From: Achatina immaculata | Taxonomy: Eukaryota > Mollusca > Gastropoda > Stylommatophora > Achatinidae | Direction of reading: 5' to 3' | Length of the DNA stretch: 64,000 bases | Assembly: GCA_009760885.1 (NCBI GenBank) | Contig: CM019691.1 | Coordinates: forward strand, 31,930,814-31,994,813 | Shown: positions 1 to 11,455 of the stretch, in pieces | Numbering within the stretch: the first letter of the stretch is position 1 | How the letters are laid out: each line of letters begins with the position of its first letter | The notes under the pieces: generated by a model | Databases searched by the model: none | What the model saw: only the letters and a program-made list of their open reading frames with translations | Told to the model about the DNA's origin: nothing | Made by a program: the position numbers and the translations under genes

Positions 1-600
1 CAAATTTTACTGGTTACACTCCGGGTAGACACCACAGGAACAGAGTGTATTTTACTGGTTACACTCCGGGTAGACACCACTGGAACAGAGTGTATTTTAC
101 TGGTTACACTCCGGGTAGACACCACCGGAACAGAGTGTATTTTACTGGTTACACTCCCGGTAAACACCACCGGAAAGAGTATATTTTACTGGTTACACTC
201 CGGGTAGACACCACCGGAACAGAGTGTATTTTACTGGTTACACTCCGGGTAGACACCACTGGAACAGAGTGTATTTTACTGGTTACACTCCGGGTAGACA
301 CCATAGGAACAGAGTATATTTTACTGGTTACACTCCGGGTAGACACCACCGGAACAGAGTGTATTTTACTGCTTACACTCCGGGTAGACACCATAGGAAC
401 AGAGTGTATTTTACTGGTTACACTCCGGGTAGACACCATAGGAACAGAGTATATTTTACTGGTTACACTCCGGGTAGACACCATAGGAACAGAGTATATT
501 TTACTGGTTACACTCCGGGTAGACACCATAGGAACAGAGTATATTTTACTGGTTACACTCCGGGTAGACACCACCGGAACAGAGTGTATTTTACTGGTGT
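1..600. repeat. 45-bp minisatellite, about 13 copies
   Basis: A 45-bp unit containing TTACTGGTTACACTCCGGG repeats from the window edge to about 597, so the array may continue to the left. Copies differ mainly at one site (ACCACTGG, ACCACCGG or ACCATAGG). Because 45 is a multiple of three, several frames on both strands stay open and give 15-residue repeats such as YFTGYTPGRHHRNRV. No start context, splice site or non-repeat coding flank supports a gene. Confidence 0.93.
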
Positions 601-1554
601 ATAAAGTACATCTATTCTAAATTGACACCAGACAGTGTGTCAGTTCTTAGACAAAAACGCCCCCCCCCCCCCGGTCATAGAGAGCGAAGCAACAAAAAAA
701 ACCTCCTCAGGCCATCTGATAAGTACCTTCCTGCTCCCTTCCCACGTCCTTTATACTTCTTAGAACAGTCTAGTGTCCGTGCACAATTCAATGTCGTAAC
801 TTTAGCAGTGAACACAGTGTACTTGTAAAAGATATCTTCTGTCTATAAGAAGTGGGAGGAAAATTCTATCCGTCAGATGCATGCTGATCCGATTTTCTTT
901 TCCAGCGAAATCGTCTGACATTTATTGAACACCCTTGTATATTCTTTAATTGTTTCGTTATCCATTTCTCGCACATAGAATACATATTTTAAAGTAGATA
1001 TCCCTGATAGCTTCAAATTTTGATGCATTATTAAAAACTGTTCACTATTTACTGTCTGGCTTTTCGTTATTGTGAAAACCCTCATGTACAAAAACCTATC
1101 AGTTCTAAATAATATTTTTGGGAGAGTTTTGTTTCGTTTCGTTTCCTATCATCTTTGTTTTTTTTAATGTCGCATCACTATAACCACAATCTAGCTTGAT
1201 CCAGCTGTCCTATCTTGTACCCTCAGGGCTGGTGTTGTTTTAACCGGCAAAGTCCAGCTTCCGATACATAATGGCTCAAAATTAAGGTAATCATTCCATT
1301 CTGGAATTAATGCCTACCTGCACCTCGAAATGGAGATAGCAGGCAGCTGTTGCGTTACCAGAGTCGCTTTTAACTTGTCCATCTTCCAACAGCTTCAGAG
1401 TTGAAGACTGAGCACTGTACAAACTGCCCGTGAAGTTGAAGCAAAATTTTGAAGTGAACCTTTATTTTGTGATTTTTTGCTGGAGAGACAGGGAATAAAT
1501 GGCATTAACAATTTCGATTATATCAGGCAGCATATTTAAAAACAAAAGAGTAAA
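601..1554. other. No gene seen; unique AT-rich sequence
   Basis: This interval has short homopolymers (a C run near 660) and only small open frames. I see no splice-flanked coding block and no recognisable transposon in it. Confidence 0.5.
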
Positions 1555-1930
1555 TATATATAACACTGAATATATGAACACATAGGACGCAGATATCACA
1601 CAGAATAAATGAACACATAGGACATAGATATCAGATTAAGCATATGAACATGTACGACGCAGATATCACATTCAGCATATGAACATGTACGACGCAGTTA
1701 TCACATTGAGCATATGAAGACGTACGACACAGATACACAGATAAAACACTGAGTATGTGAAAACATAGGACGCAGTTATCACAGTATATGAAAAAATAGG
1801 ACGCAGGTATCACATTGAGCATATGAAAACGTTGTACCCAGATATCACATTGAGCTTATGAACACGTACGACGCAGGTATCACATTGAGCAATATGAAAA
1901 CATAGGACGCAGATATCACACTCATGGTTG
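1555..1930. repeat. 35-bp degenerate tandem repeat
   Basis: A roughly 35-bp unit with the core ACGCAGATATCACATTGAGC is repeated about ten times with drift. Isolated pieces (CAGATATCACAC) reappear near 2251 and 2850, on either side of the LINE fragments. This suggests one array was broken up by insertions. Confidence 0.85.
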
Positions 1931-2255
1931 TCAGGTGCCGTGCCAGTAAGCGTTGGCGAGCATGCTTTCTCGCCGATCTAGGTCCTTGATATTTTCCATC
2001 AGATCAGTTCGTGACTTTTTATTATGCAATCGCGTTAGACTGTCCATGATTTTTTTCTCTTGGTTTTCCCTTGCCTCTCTTCTCATTTGTCTTTCCTGTT
2101 CTTATGATGTTTTCAAGTCCTTCTCTCCACATTTTATGTCCAATGAATGATGACTGTCATTTTCTTATGGATTTAATTAGGTTCCTTTCTACATTTGCTT
2201 CTGTTAGACATTCCTTGTTTGTCATCTTAGCTGCCCGTGTTATTCTTAATACAGA
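1928..2255 (-). mobile_element. LINE 3' end (reverse transcriptase C-terminus remnant)
   Basis: Read on the minus strand, broken frames give the C-terminal tail typical of many invertebrate non-LTR retrotransposons: an EVLREANVERNLIKSIRK-like stretch, an FIGH motif, a basic GKPREK motif, and a final ML-ANAYWHGT-like block. Stops and frameshifts make it dead. The same terminal block occurs in the LINE ends near 20.1 kb and 54.6 kb. Confidence 0.75.
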
Positions 2256-2439
2256 TATCACACTGAACGCGTCAGCATATTGGACACATATTCACTGTGA
2301 ACACATTATATCACATTGGCACATTTCTTGCACTCAACAAATGAATGTATGGAGGTCAAATATCATCAATCAATCAATCAATCAAGTACCATGCGGCGTG
2401 GCGTAGGCGGTCATTTCTCACCACAATTCCCTGTCTTTA

Positions 2440-2810
2440 GACTTGATTATGAGATCCGCCGGTGACTTTGTTCCTAGCCATACTGACAGTCCATCCAGTA
2501 ACTTCTCTTTCTCTGTCTCCCTCTGTCTTTTCTTCCCTCAGTTTTTCCATTTGCCACAATGTGTTCCAATTTTCCTCTTCTCAGAAAATATCCTACAAAT
2601 CTCGCTTGTCTGCCTCTGATCTTTGCTGTAATTTGCCTTTTAACTCCAGCCTATCTTAAGACTTGTTCTTTGGTTTTCTTAGCTGTCCGTGGTGCCTTCA
2701 ACATCCTTATGAAACACATTTCCATGGCCTCCATTTCTCGCTGTACTCTCTTATTCATGGACCATACTTCACACCCATAAAACAGAATTGGCTCGATGTA
2801 ACATTTAAGT
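2440..2810 (-). mobile_element. LINE reverse-transcriptase C-terminal remnant
   Basis: The minus-strand translation shows an MLKAPRTAKKT block, then a VGYFLRREKLEHI-like block and a basic GRKDREGDREK block. This is the thumb and C-terminal region of a non-LTR reverse transcriptase. A related copy sits at about 58880-59380 (-). Frameshifted, 5'-truncated and inactive. Confidence 0.72.
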
Positions 2811-3439
2811 ACTCGAAATTAGATATCATACTTAATATAATGACCACTTAGGTACATATATCACACAGAATGCCCGATTATGTGCTAAGTTTCCTATGTT
2901 CTGACTCGTCAAAAATAAACATGTAAATGTCCATATTGAACAGTAAGCCCTACCAATAAACACAGACATGCAGGATGCTCTATATGATCAGTGCATGATG
3001 TTTCCAGATCATTTTCATGTCATTCCAGATATTCTCTCTTTCGAGATATTTTTGCTTCTTTTTGCTTCTAATCTAACTAGTGTCTTCTTGTGGATTTAAT
3101 CATTTGCGCTGAGTCCCAGTTTCTCTTCGCTGAAAAATATGACAATCTCCTCTTATGTTTTTATTGGTGTTGTGGGATTCACTGACGATGTGTTTGATTG
3201 GGCCAAATATTCTTATTCAGAAAGTTGAGAAAGTCTTTGTCCGAAATAGCAAAAGGACAGAGGAGATTGTTGACACAAAGAATTTGTCCACGTTTGTGAT
3301 AATAGACAGTCATGTTACTTCTGTCTAACCAACAGTTCAGGGATCGACGAATTTCCATCACTTTATCTTTGGGTTAAGGTTGTCTCGTTTTGCTATATTA
3401 GTCAGAACACACGTGAGCTGAAAGTTATGGTGTTCAAGT
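2811..3439. other. No gene; carries one copy of a 73-bp dispersed repeat
   Basis: The only structure seen is 3278-3350, which recurs almost unchanged at 6013-6085 (core GGATCGACGA at its right end). The rest is AT-rich and shows nothing recognisable. Confidence 0.55.
3278..3350 (+). repeat. 73-bp dispersed repeat, copy 1
   Basis: Starts AAGAATTTGTCCACGTTTG and ends GTTCAGGGATCGACGA. The same 73 bases recur in direct orientation at 6013-6085 with only a few differences. Flanks differ, so it is probably a fragment of an interspersed element. Confidence 0.8.
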
Positions 3440-3790
3440 TCTCGAATTATGGAGAATAAATTAAATTGTTGTTGCTGCAGGATGTTGTTGTTGTTGTTTT
3501 CTGTATGCTGTTGTTGTTGCTCTATATTGTTGTTGCTGTATATTGTCGTTGATTTATACTGTTCATGCTGTATGTTGTTGTTGTATAGTGTTGTTATTGT
3601 TGTATGGTGTTGTTGTATGCTGTTATGTTGTTTGCTGTACGTTGTTGCTGCTATGTATTATTGTTTCTATATATTGTTGTTGCTGTATATTGTTGTTGCT
3701 GTCCTTGCTGCATGTTGTTGCTGTTTGTTGTTGGTGATGTATGTTGTTGCTGTAACTTTTGTTGTTGTAGTTGTTGCTGTTGCATCTCCC
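3440..3790. repeat. Imperfect (TTG)n microsatellite
   Basis: About 350 bases of TTG/CTG/TAT triplets, giving artificial poly-Cys, poly-Leu or poly-Val frames. Not coding. Confidence 0.92.
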
Positions 3791-5554
3791 TGGAAATGCA
3801 AACATGGTGTCCTTAACATCCCATGTCATGTCGTACGAAAGTATTAGAACACAGTTTGTTCAGGGAGTGTATTATGATGGCTTACTTAAACATCAGGACT
3901 GCACTGTATAAAAGCGAACTCCTTGTCAGACAAGGCTAGCTAAAGTTGGGACCACGTCGAGACCTAACCCATTAACATGGCTGAGCCAACTACTGGGATC
4001 TCTAAGAGATATCTGGGACAGAGCCATGGGTAAACAACTTTGAGTAAACCGACCCTAATAACCGCGACTGATTACACTAATGCAGTCAACTTGACTGCCA
4101 AAGCGAGTTGTAGCAAAGCAACATTTGTTTTCACTGATATGTTTGAAGACAAATTATGTGGGTGTTATTTGTTAAGAGCTTGACACTAAATATGTATGAG
4201 CCTTGAATCTGCTTTTTTGTTCACTCTCGTTTCTTGTAATAGTGAAATTGATAGTCTCTGCACCTTTTGTACACCATGCTTTTAACATTTTAGTAAATAT
4301 ACCCGTACTACAGATGATAGAAGAATGTGCCATAACAACTAACATAAAACATTGCTTATTTGTTATTATTAAAATAGATTGGAAGAAACTATTCCACACT
4401 GACTCCAGATATTGATTTCCCAGATTATTAGCAAAATACAGCTAATAACTGATGCTAAACTGTAAGAAAGCTCAAATGAAGAAATCATAAGCAGTTCTGT
4501 GCAGGTAAGGTCGCGGTGTAGGTAAGGTCGCTAGGTAAAGAACATGGCAAAGCGTCTTCTGCTAGCCCTGTTTCATAGAAATACTTGAAATTATTCTTGA
4601 CCCTCCATACTGCCTGTTTGACACACACGAATACTTTGACCACGCGTATATATAAGACTTCATATCTAAATATACATACACTAAGCCACTGCAGTAGAGA
4701 GTGAAGGGGAGGAGAGAGCGAGAGAGATGCAATGGTAGTGTAGCCGAGAAAAATAAGGGTGGAATATATTAATATGATTGAGGTTGAGGGCTTCTAGGCT
4801 AGTCTCTTATCATTTCAACGGCCCCAGCCATATGGCAAGTCTGATTTTTTAAGAATATTCGTTAAACAATGTCACTCTAATGACAGAAGCAGTCCGGCCC
4901 AAGAGAACCGCTACATTCAGGAATATGGGACGCTGGAACCACTTGGTTTGAACTAGAAATTCAGCTATATTTAATATTCCTTTTCTCCACAATCACATTC
5001 CCTCTCTACTATTCCCTCACCTGTAACTTATACTCCAGAACTCCCTGACTGCACTAGATTACAAACCCTCTACACCAACCAAATTCATCAACTTGTATTT
5101 TAAGACTACCAATCTCCTTGTTCAGATGTTTGAACACATACGACTTTACACGGAAGGAAAAAAAACACCTCTCGGTAGCTACCTTCAAATGCCTAGCTCT
5201 CGGCTATTTCTGGCTAAGATTTTGAAGTCTCCTTAACTTTTACCCCTAAGTATAATTATTCTTTAAAGCAAACTGCGCTACGGCGAGAATGAGTTCAGTT
5301 TATGCCTCGTCACAACTATAGACTTAGAGAGCAAACATCACCGACTTGCTCTTCGCAGATGTCGTAACAATAATGTCTAGTTTCGAATTCGGACAAAAGG
5401 CACACCCCGGAGTTTGTATGTAAGTTCATCATCTTGGTTTTGTACAAATTTCGGTTTGTAAAGAATGTTTTATAGAAGAAATATGTGCTTTTTTTTGCTC
5501 GATTAGAATAGTAAATTTAGCAATATTCATCGGTTACGTATTGCTGATATTGTT
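3791..5554. other. No gene seen
   Basis: AT-rich sequence with small spurious frames. A GC-richer stretch near 3930-4110 looks like an old interspersed repeat, but no second copy was found in the window. Confidence 0.5.
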
Positions 5555-5955
5555 TAGTGTCCATTTTTTCTGTATACTGTTTAGCATCCATCTTTTTCTG
5601 TATGTTGTTTAGCACCTATCTTTTTCTGTATATTGTTTAGTATCAATTTTTTTCTGTATATTGTTTAGTATCCATCTTTTTTTCTGTATATTGTTTAGTA
5701 TTCATCTTTTTCTGTATATTGTTTAGTATCCATCTGTTTTTCTGTATATTGTTTAGTACCCATCTTTTTCTGTATATTGTTTAGTATCCATCTTTTTCTG
5801 TATATTGTTTAGTACCCATCTTTTTCTGTATATTGTTTAGTATCCATCTTTTTCTGTATATTGTTTAGTATCCATCTTTTTCTGTATATTGTTTAGTACC
5901 CATCTTTTTCTGCATATTGTTTAGTACCCATCTTTTTCTGTATATTGTTTACTTA
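5555..5955. repeat. 28-bp minisatellite, about 14 copies
   Basis: The unit CATCTTTTTCTGTATATTG followed by TTTAGTATC repeats with an exact 28-base period (clear at 5761, 5789 and 5817). Copies vary mainly between TTTAGTATC and TTTAGTACC. Confidence 0.95.
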
Positions 5956-6012
5956 CAACAGTGAAGTTCAAAATGTTAAAGTGAGAATTGGGTTGTTAGA
6001 ACTGACGAAAGA

Positions 6013-6085
6013 AAGAATTTGTCCACGTTTGTGATAATAGACAGTCATATTACGTCTGTCTGACCAACAGTTCAGGGATCGACGA
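6013..6085 (+). repeat. 73-bp dispersed repeat, copy 2
   Basis: Second copy of the element at 3278-3350, in direct orientation. It lies just downstream of the 28-bp minisatellite. Confidence 0.8.
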
Positions 6086-6099
6086 GTCCCTAAAGCTGA

Positions 6100-7320
6100 T
6101 AGAACTTTGTGAGAAGGCTGCTTTATACAAGCCCTTCTAGAAGTTAGGAAAGCCACCAAAAGTCCACTTCCCACTAGACGTGCTGGCGCTTTCACTCTTT
6201 CACTCCCGAATCACTTTCCATGCTCCGTCAAATTAAATTTTTTTATGAGAAATTTCCACAGAAAGAAGAAAGTTGCTCTATAATTTGAAAATCTGGGTTG
6301 AGTTAAAAATTTGTTACTTCTCTGTTTATTTAGACTGTCTAAATATCACTCTAAGCAACATTGCCCTGGGTGTTCTGTCGTGGAAGAGTTAAGATATCCA
6401 TCACGGTGTCTGCTAAACAGAACTGTAAAGCTAAACGAAAAAAAAAGTGCAAACGAAGACAACTGATATATGCTAGTCTTTTTCCGGTGGGGGGGAGGGG
6501 GAAGTGGGGGTGGGGGGTTGCCTTCTGCGACATGAGCAGCACAGCACCACATTCAATAACCTTTCCGTAAATTGTTTCTAAAATGAAAAGAAAAACCACT
6601 GTATATCCGTTTAAAAGCAATTAAGGGTGAGATGGAAATTAAACTCGTGCGACACTTCAAAGTTTGCTCTGCTGGACAAAAATCACAACTTTGTGTGGTC
6701 TTTATGAGCGGGTTGAATAGTCGCGGAAGTTTACACAAATAAATTGGGGAAGCCATTATAGGCACTGCCTGTTACCAGACATAGAAACGTGTTCATTTGT
6801 GCTGATTAACGGTCCCAGTAATTGGCAGACATTTCATGGCACCCCCATCCCAAATCATTTAAATCTTTCCTCCATCACCTCAATCCGTCTCTTATTCACA
6901 TCAACTATCCTCTTTTCTCTCTTCCCTTTTCAAGGAAGAAAAATCAAATTAAATCAGAAATTCATTAAGATTTTGATTGTTTCTTGCATGAGACAACATG
7001 ATTCTTACGTGGAGTGTTTTCTTGTTCAATTACTAACCGCGATCACATAATGGAAAACAACTTAACGACCCCAGTAGTTAAATGCAGTATGAAAACTGAA
7101 ACCTGTCTATTTGGTTGTGTGAAGTATTGATACATTTAAATCAAATACTTATTAAGAGCCATCTTTTTGTGCTTTATAGCGTCCAGTTGCTGCAGTGATC
7201 TCACCAGATTATATAATATAATGTTTTTTTTTATCTAGCTTGGTGTAGTAGTAGTCTTTTTCCTTTGGGAATTTTTAAAAAAATATTATCTTCTTTTCTG
7301 ATAGTTAGTGCTCTGAAAGA
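6100..7320. other. No gene; includes one copy of a diverged dispersed repeat
   Basis: About 6245-6360 resembles 22930-23090 by eye: both contain GATGAGAAAT or ATGAGAAAT, then a TTATTTAGACT block and a TAAAT-TCAC block in the same order. No coding block is recognisable. Confidence 0.45.
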
Positions 7321-8237
7321 TCTACGTTTCTCTGGGTTTCTGGCTTCCATGTTTGCCTGTAAATTCCATGTTTGCTTGTAAGTTTCATGTTTGTCTGTAA
7401 GCCTATGTTTGCTTGTAAGTTTCGTGTTTGCTTAGTAGTTGTTTTTTTTTCATGATAATTCTATGTTTGCCTGATAGTTGTTTCTTTGCTTGGTAATTCC
7501 ATGTTTCCCTTTATGTTCCATATTGTAAACGTCTGCCTGCAAGTTTTTTGTTTGCCTTGTAGTTCCATGTTTGCCTGATAGTTGTATCTTCTCTTGATAA
7601 TTCTATATTTGCCTGGTAGTTGTCTCTTCTCTTGATAATTCTATATTTGCCTGGTAGTTATCTCTTCTCTTGATAATTCTATATTTGCCTGGTAGTTGTC
7701 TTTTTTCTTGATAATTCTATATTTGCTTGGTAGTTGTTTTTATGCCTGGTAGTTGTTTCTTTGTCTGGTAGTTGTTTCTTTGCCTGATAGTTGTTTCTTT
7801 GTCTGGTAGATGGTTCTTTGTCTTGTAGTTATTTCTTTACATGGTAATTGTTTCTTTGAATGGTAGTTACTTCTTTGCCTAGTAGTTGTTTCTTTGCCTG
7901 GAAGTATTTTCTTTGCCTGATAGTTGTTTCTTTGTCTGGTAGTTGGTTCTTTGTCTTTTAGTTATTTCTTTACATGGTAGTTCTTTCTTTGCTTGGTAGT
8001 TGTTTCTTTGCCTGATAGTTGCTTCTTTGTCTTTTAGTTATTTCTTTACATGGTAGTTCTTTCTTTGCTTGGTAGTTGTTTCTTTGCCTGATAGTTGGTT
8101 CTTTGTCTGGTAGTTGGTTCTTTGTCTTGTAGTTATTTCTTTACATGGTAGTTGTTTCTTTACATGGTGGTTGTTTCTTTGCCTAGTAGTTGTTTCTTTG
8201 TCTGGTAGTTGGTTCTTTGTCTTGTAGTTATTTCTTT

Positions 8238-9040
8238 CTCTTATATCTTATACCCTTCCCGTGCCGTTAGACGTCACATAGGGCTCGCAAAGTAGTTCGC
8301 CAATTTTTCCTGTCTTCGGCGAGCCTTTCAACCTCATCAAAGGATTTTATGCCTGTTAACTTGGCCTCTCTTAATAATGTTCTCTTCAGAGTTTCACGCG
8401 GTCTGCCCCTTTTTCTTCGGCCTGTTGTGTTCCACTTGATAGCTTGTTTTGGGATTCTCTGCTCATTTCTTCTCATCAAGTGGCCAACATATGTCCATCT
8501 CCTTTTCCTGATCACCCGTGAGACTGGTTGTTATTCAGTCATCTGTCTTATCTCTGCATTGTTCTTGAATTCATTCCACTTGATGCCGAGTATTTTCCTT
8601 AGGCATTTGTTTTCAAAAGAATCTAATTTCTTTTCTATTTCTTTAGTTGTTTTCCAGCTTTCGCATGCATAAATGAAGGTGGATATTACATTTGAATTGA
8701 ATAGTCTTAACTTGGTTTTTGTGCTTATAACTTTTGAATTCCATATGTTCTCAAGATTCTTGAAGATTGATGCTGCTTTTGCAATTCTGATCCTAACTTC
8801 CTTTCTAGTGTCACCATCCTGGTCTATGTAGCTGCCAAGGTATGCAAATTGATTGACTTCTTCAATATCTGTCCCTTCTATGTGTATTTTTACATTTTGA
8901 TTGATGGGAATTTTCATTATTTTTGTTTTGTCCTTGTTAATTTCAAGTCCTATTTTTCTAGCCAGTGAAGATAGGCTATCTGTTTTTTCTTGCATGGAAT
9001 TCACATTATTACTGATAAGAGTTATGTCATCAGCAAAATC
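8238..9040 (-). mobile_element. 5'-truncated LINE inserted in the 19-bp satellite
   Basis: The minus-strand translation runs from the reverse-transcriptase catalytic DFADD motif (near 9025-9040) through a QFAYLGSYID block, an IYACESWKTT block and a GRRKRGRPRETLKR basic block, to the end ALCDV and a short 3' UTR. The break falls right at the catalytic motif. The 12-base string AGTTATTTCTTT flanks it on both sides (8226-8237 and 9042-9053), which fits a target-site duplication but is ambiguous because this string is part of the satellite. The RT tail is intact in two long frames. Confidence 0.9.
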
Positions 9041-10808
9041 AAGTTATTTCTTTACATGGTAGTTATTTCTTTACATGATAAATGTTTCATTGAATGGTAG
9101 CTGTTTCTTTGCCTAGTAGTTATTTCTTCACATGGTGGTTGTTTCTTTACGTGGTAGTTATTTCTTTACATGGTAATTGTTTCTTTGAGTGGTAGTTGTT
9201 TCTTTGCCTGGTAGTTGTTTCTTTGTCTAGTAGTTGTTTCTGTGCCTGGTAATTGTTTCTTTGTCTGGTAGTTGTTCCTTTGTCTTGTAGTTATTTCTTT
9301 ACATGGTAGTTGTTTCTTTGCCTGGTAGTTGTTTCTTTGTCCGGTATTTGGTTCTTTGTCTTGTAGTTATTTCTTTACATGGCAGTTGTTTCTATGCCTG
9401 GTAGTTCTTTCTTTGTCTTGTAGTTATTTCTTTACATGGTACTTGCTTCTTTGAATGGTAGTTGTTTCTTTGCCTAGTAGTTGTTTCTTTGTCTGGTAGT
9501 TGTTTCTTTGTCTTCTAGATCTTTCTTTACATGGCAGGTATTTCTTTACATGCTAATTGTTTCTTTGAATGGTAGTTCTTTCTTTGCCTAGTAGTTGTTT
9601 CTGTGCTTGGTAGTTGTTTCTTTGTCTTGTAGTTATTTCTTTACATGGTAATTGTTTCTTGGAATGGTAGTTGTTTCTTTGCCTGGTAGTTTTTTCTTTG
9701 TCTGGTAGTTGGTTCTTTGTCTTGTAGTTATTTCTTTATATGGTAGTTGTTTCTTTGAAAGGTAGTTGTTTCTTTGTCTGGTAGTTGGTTCTTTGTCTTG
9801 TAGTTATTTCTTTACATGGTAGGTATTTCTTTACATGGTAGTTGTTTCTTTGCCTGGTAGCTGTTTCTTTGTCTGATAGTTGTTTCTTTATCTGGTAGTT
9901 GGTTCTTTGTCTGGTAGTTATTTCTTTACATAGTAGTAATTTCATTACATGGTAATGGTTTCTTTGCCTGGTAGTTGTTTCTTTGTCTGGTAGTTGGTTC
10001 TTTGCAGTTGTTTCTTTGCTTGGTAGGTGTTTCTTTGTCTGGTAAATGGTTCTTTGTCTTGTAGTTATTTCTTTACCTAATAGTTATTTATTTACATGGT
10101 AGTTGTTTCTTTGCCTGGTAGTTGTTTCTTTGTGTGGTAGTTGGTTGTTTGTCTTGTAGTTATTTCTTTACATGGTAGTTGTTTCTTTGTCTGCTAGGTG
10201 TTTGTTTGTCTCGTAGTTGTTTCTTTGTCTTGTAGTTATTTCTTTACCTGCTAGTTATTTCTTTACATGCTAGTTGTTTCTTTGTCTGGTAGTTGTTTCT
10301 TTGCCTGATAGTTGTTTCTTCGTCTGTTAATTGGTTATTTGTCTTGAAGTTATTTCTTTACATGGTAGTTGTTTATTTGCCTCGTAGTTGTTTCTTTACC
10401 TAGTAGTTGTTTCTATGTCTGATAGTTGGTTCTTTGTCTTGTAGTTATTTCTTTAAATGGTAGTTGTTTCTTTGAATGGTAGTTGTTTCTTTGCCTAGTA
10501 GTTGTTTCTTTGTCTGGTAGTTGGTTCTTTGTCTTGTAGTTATTTCTTTACATGGTAGTTATTTCTTTACATGGTAGTTGTTTCTTTGAATGGCAGTTCT
10601 TTCTTTACCTAGTAGTTGTTTCTTTGTCTGGTAGTTGGTTCTTTGTCTTGTAGTTATTTCTTTGCATGGTAGTTATTTCTTTACATGATAGTTGTTTCCT
10701 TGCCTTGTCGTTGTTTCTATGCCTGGTAGTTGTTTCTTTGTCTAGTAGTTGTTTCTTTATCTTGTAGTTATTTATTTACATGGTAGTTGTTTTTTTTTGT
10801 CTGTTAGT

Positions 10809-11455
10809 AGAAGGGACAGATATTGAAGAAGTCAATCAATTTGCATACCTTGACAGCTACATAGATCATGATAGTGACACTAGAAAGGAAATTAGGATCA
10901 GAATTGCAAAAGCAGCATCAATCTTCAAGAATCTTGAGAACATATGAAATTCAAAAGTTATAAGCACAAAAACCAAGTTAGGACTATTCAATTCAAATGT
11001 AATATCCACCCTCATTTATGCATGCGAAAGCTGGAAAACAACTAAATAAATAGAAAAGAAATTAGACTCTTGAAAACAAATATCTAAGGAAAATACTCGG
11101 CATCAAGTGGAATGAATTCAAGAGCAATGCAGAGATAAGACAGATGACTGAAGAACAACTAGTCTCATGGATGATCAGTAAAAGGAGATGGACATATGTT
11201 GGTCACTTGATGAGAAGAAATGATCAGAGAATACTAAAACAATCTATCAAGTGGAACACAACTGGCCGAAGAAAAAGGGGCAGACCACGTGAAACTATGA
11301 AGAGGACATTATTAAGAGAGGCCAAATTAACAGGCATAAAATCCCTTGATGAGGTTGAAAGACTCGTCGAAGACACGAAAAATTGGCGAACTACTTTGCG
11401 AGCGCAATGTGACGTTTAACGACACGGGAAGGATATAAGATATAACATAAGATAA
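10809..11455 (+). mobile_element. Second truncated LINE of the same family, opposite orientation
   Basis: Same family as the copies at 8238-9040 and 30702-32395, here on the + strand. It begins at an EGTDIEEVNQFAYL block, so it is more 5'-truncated, and runs to the 3' end near 11455. An internal frameshift and stops are present near 11045-11090, and the last 91 codons are open. It is embedded in the 19-bp satellite. Confidence 0.9.

Noticed and set aside
1..600. CRISPR-like array, because of regular repeats
   Set aside because: Units are contiguous with no unique spacers, and the DNA is eukaryotic.
7175..7200. TGC TTT ATA near 7170 as a nonapeptide start (Cys-Phe-Ile)
   Set aside because: The following codons give Ala-Ser-Ser-Cys-Cys with no Asn-Cys-Pro and no GKR, so it is not a conopressin.
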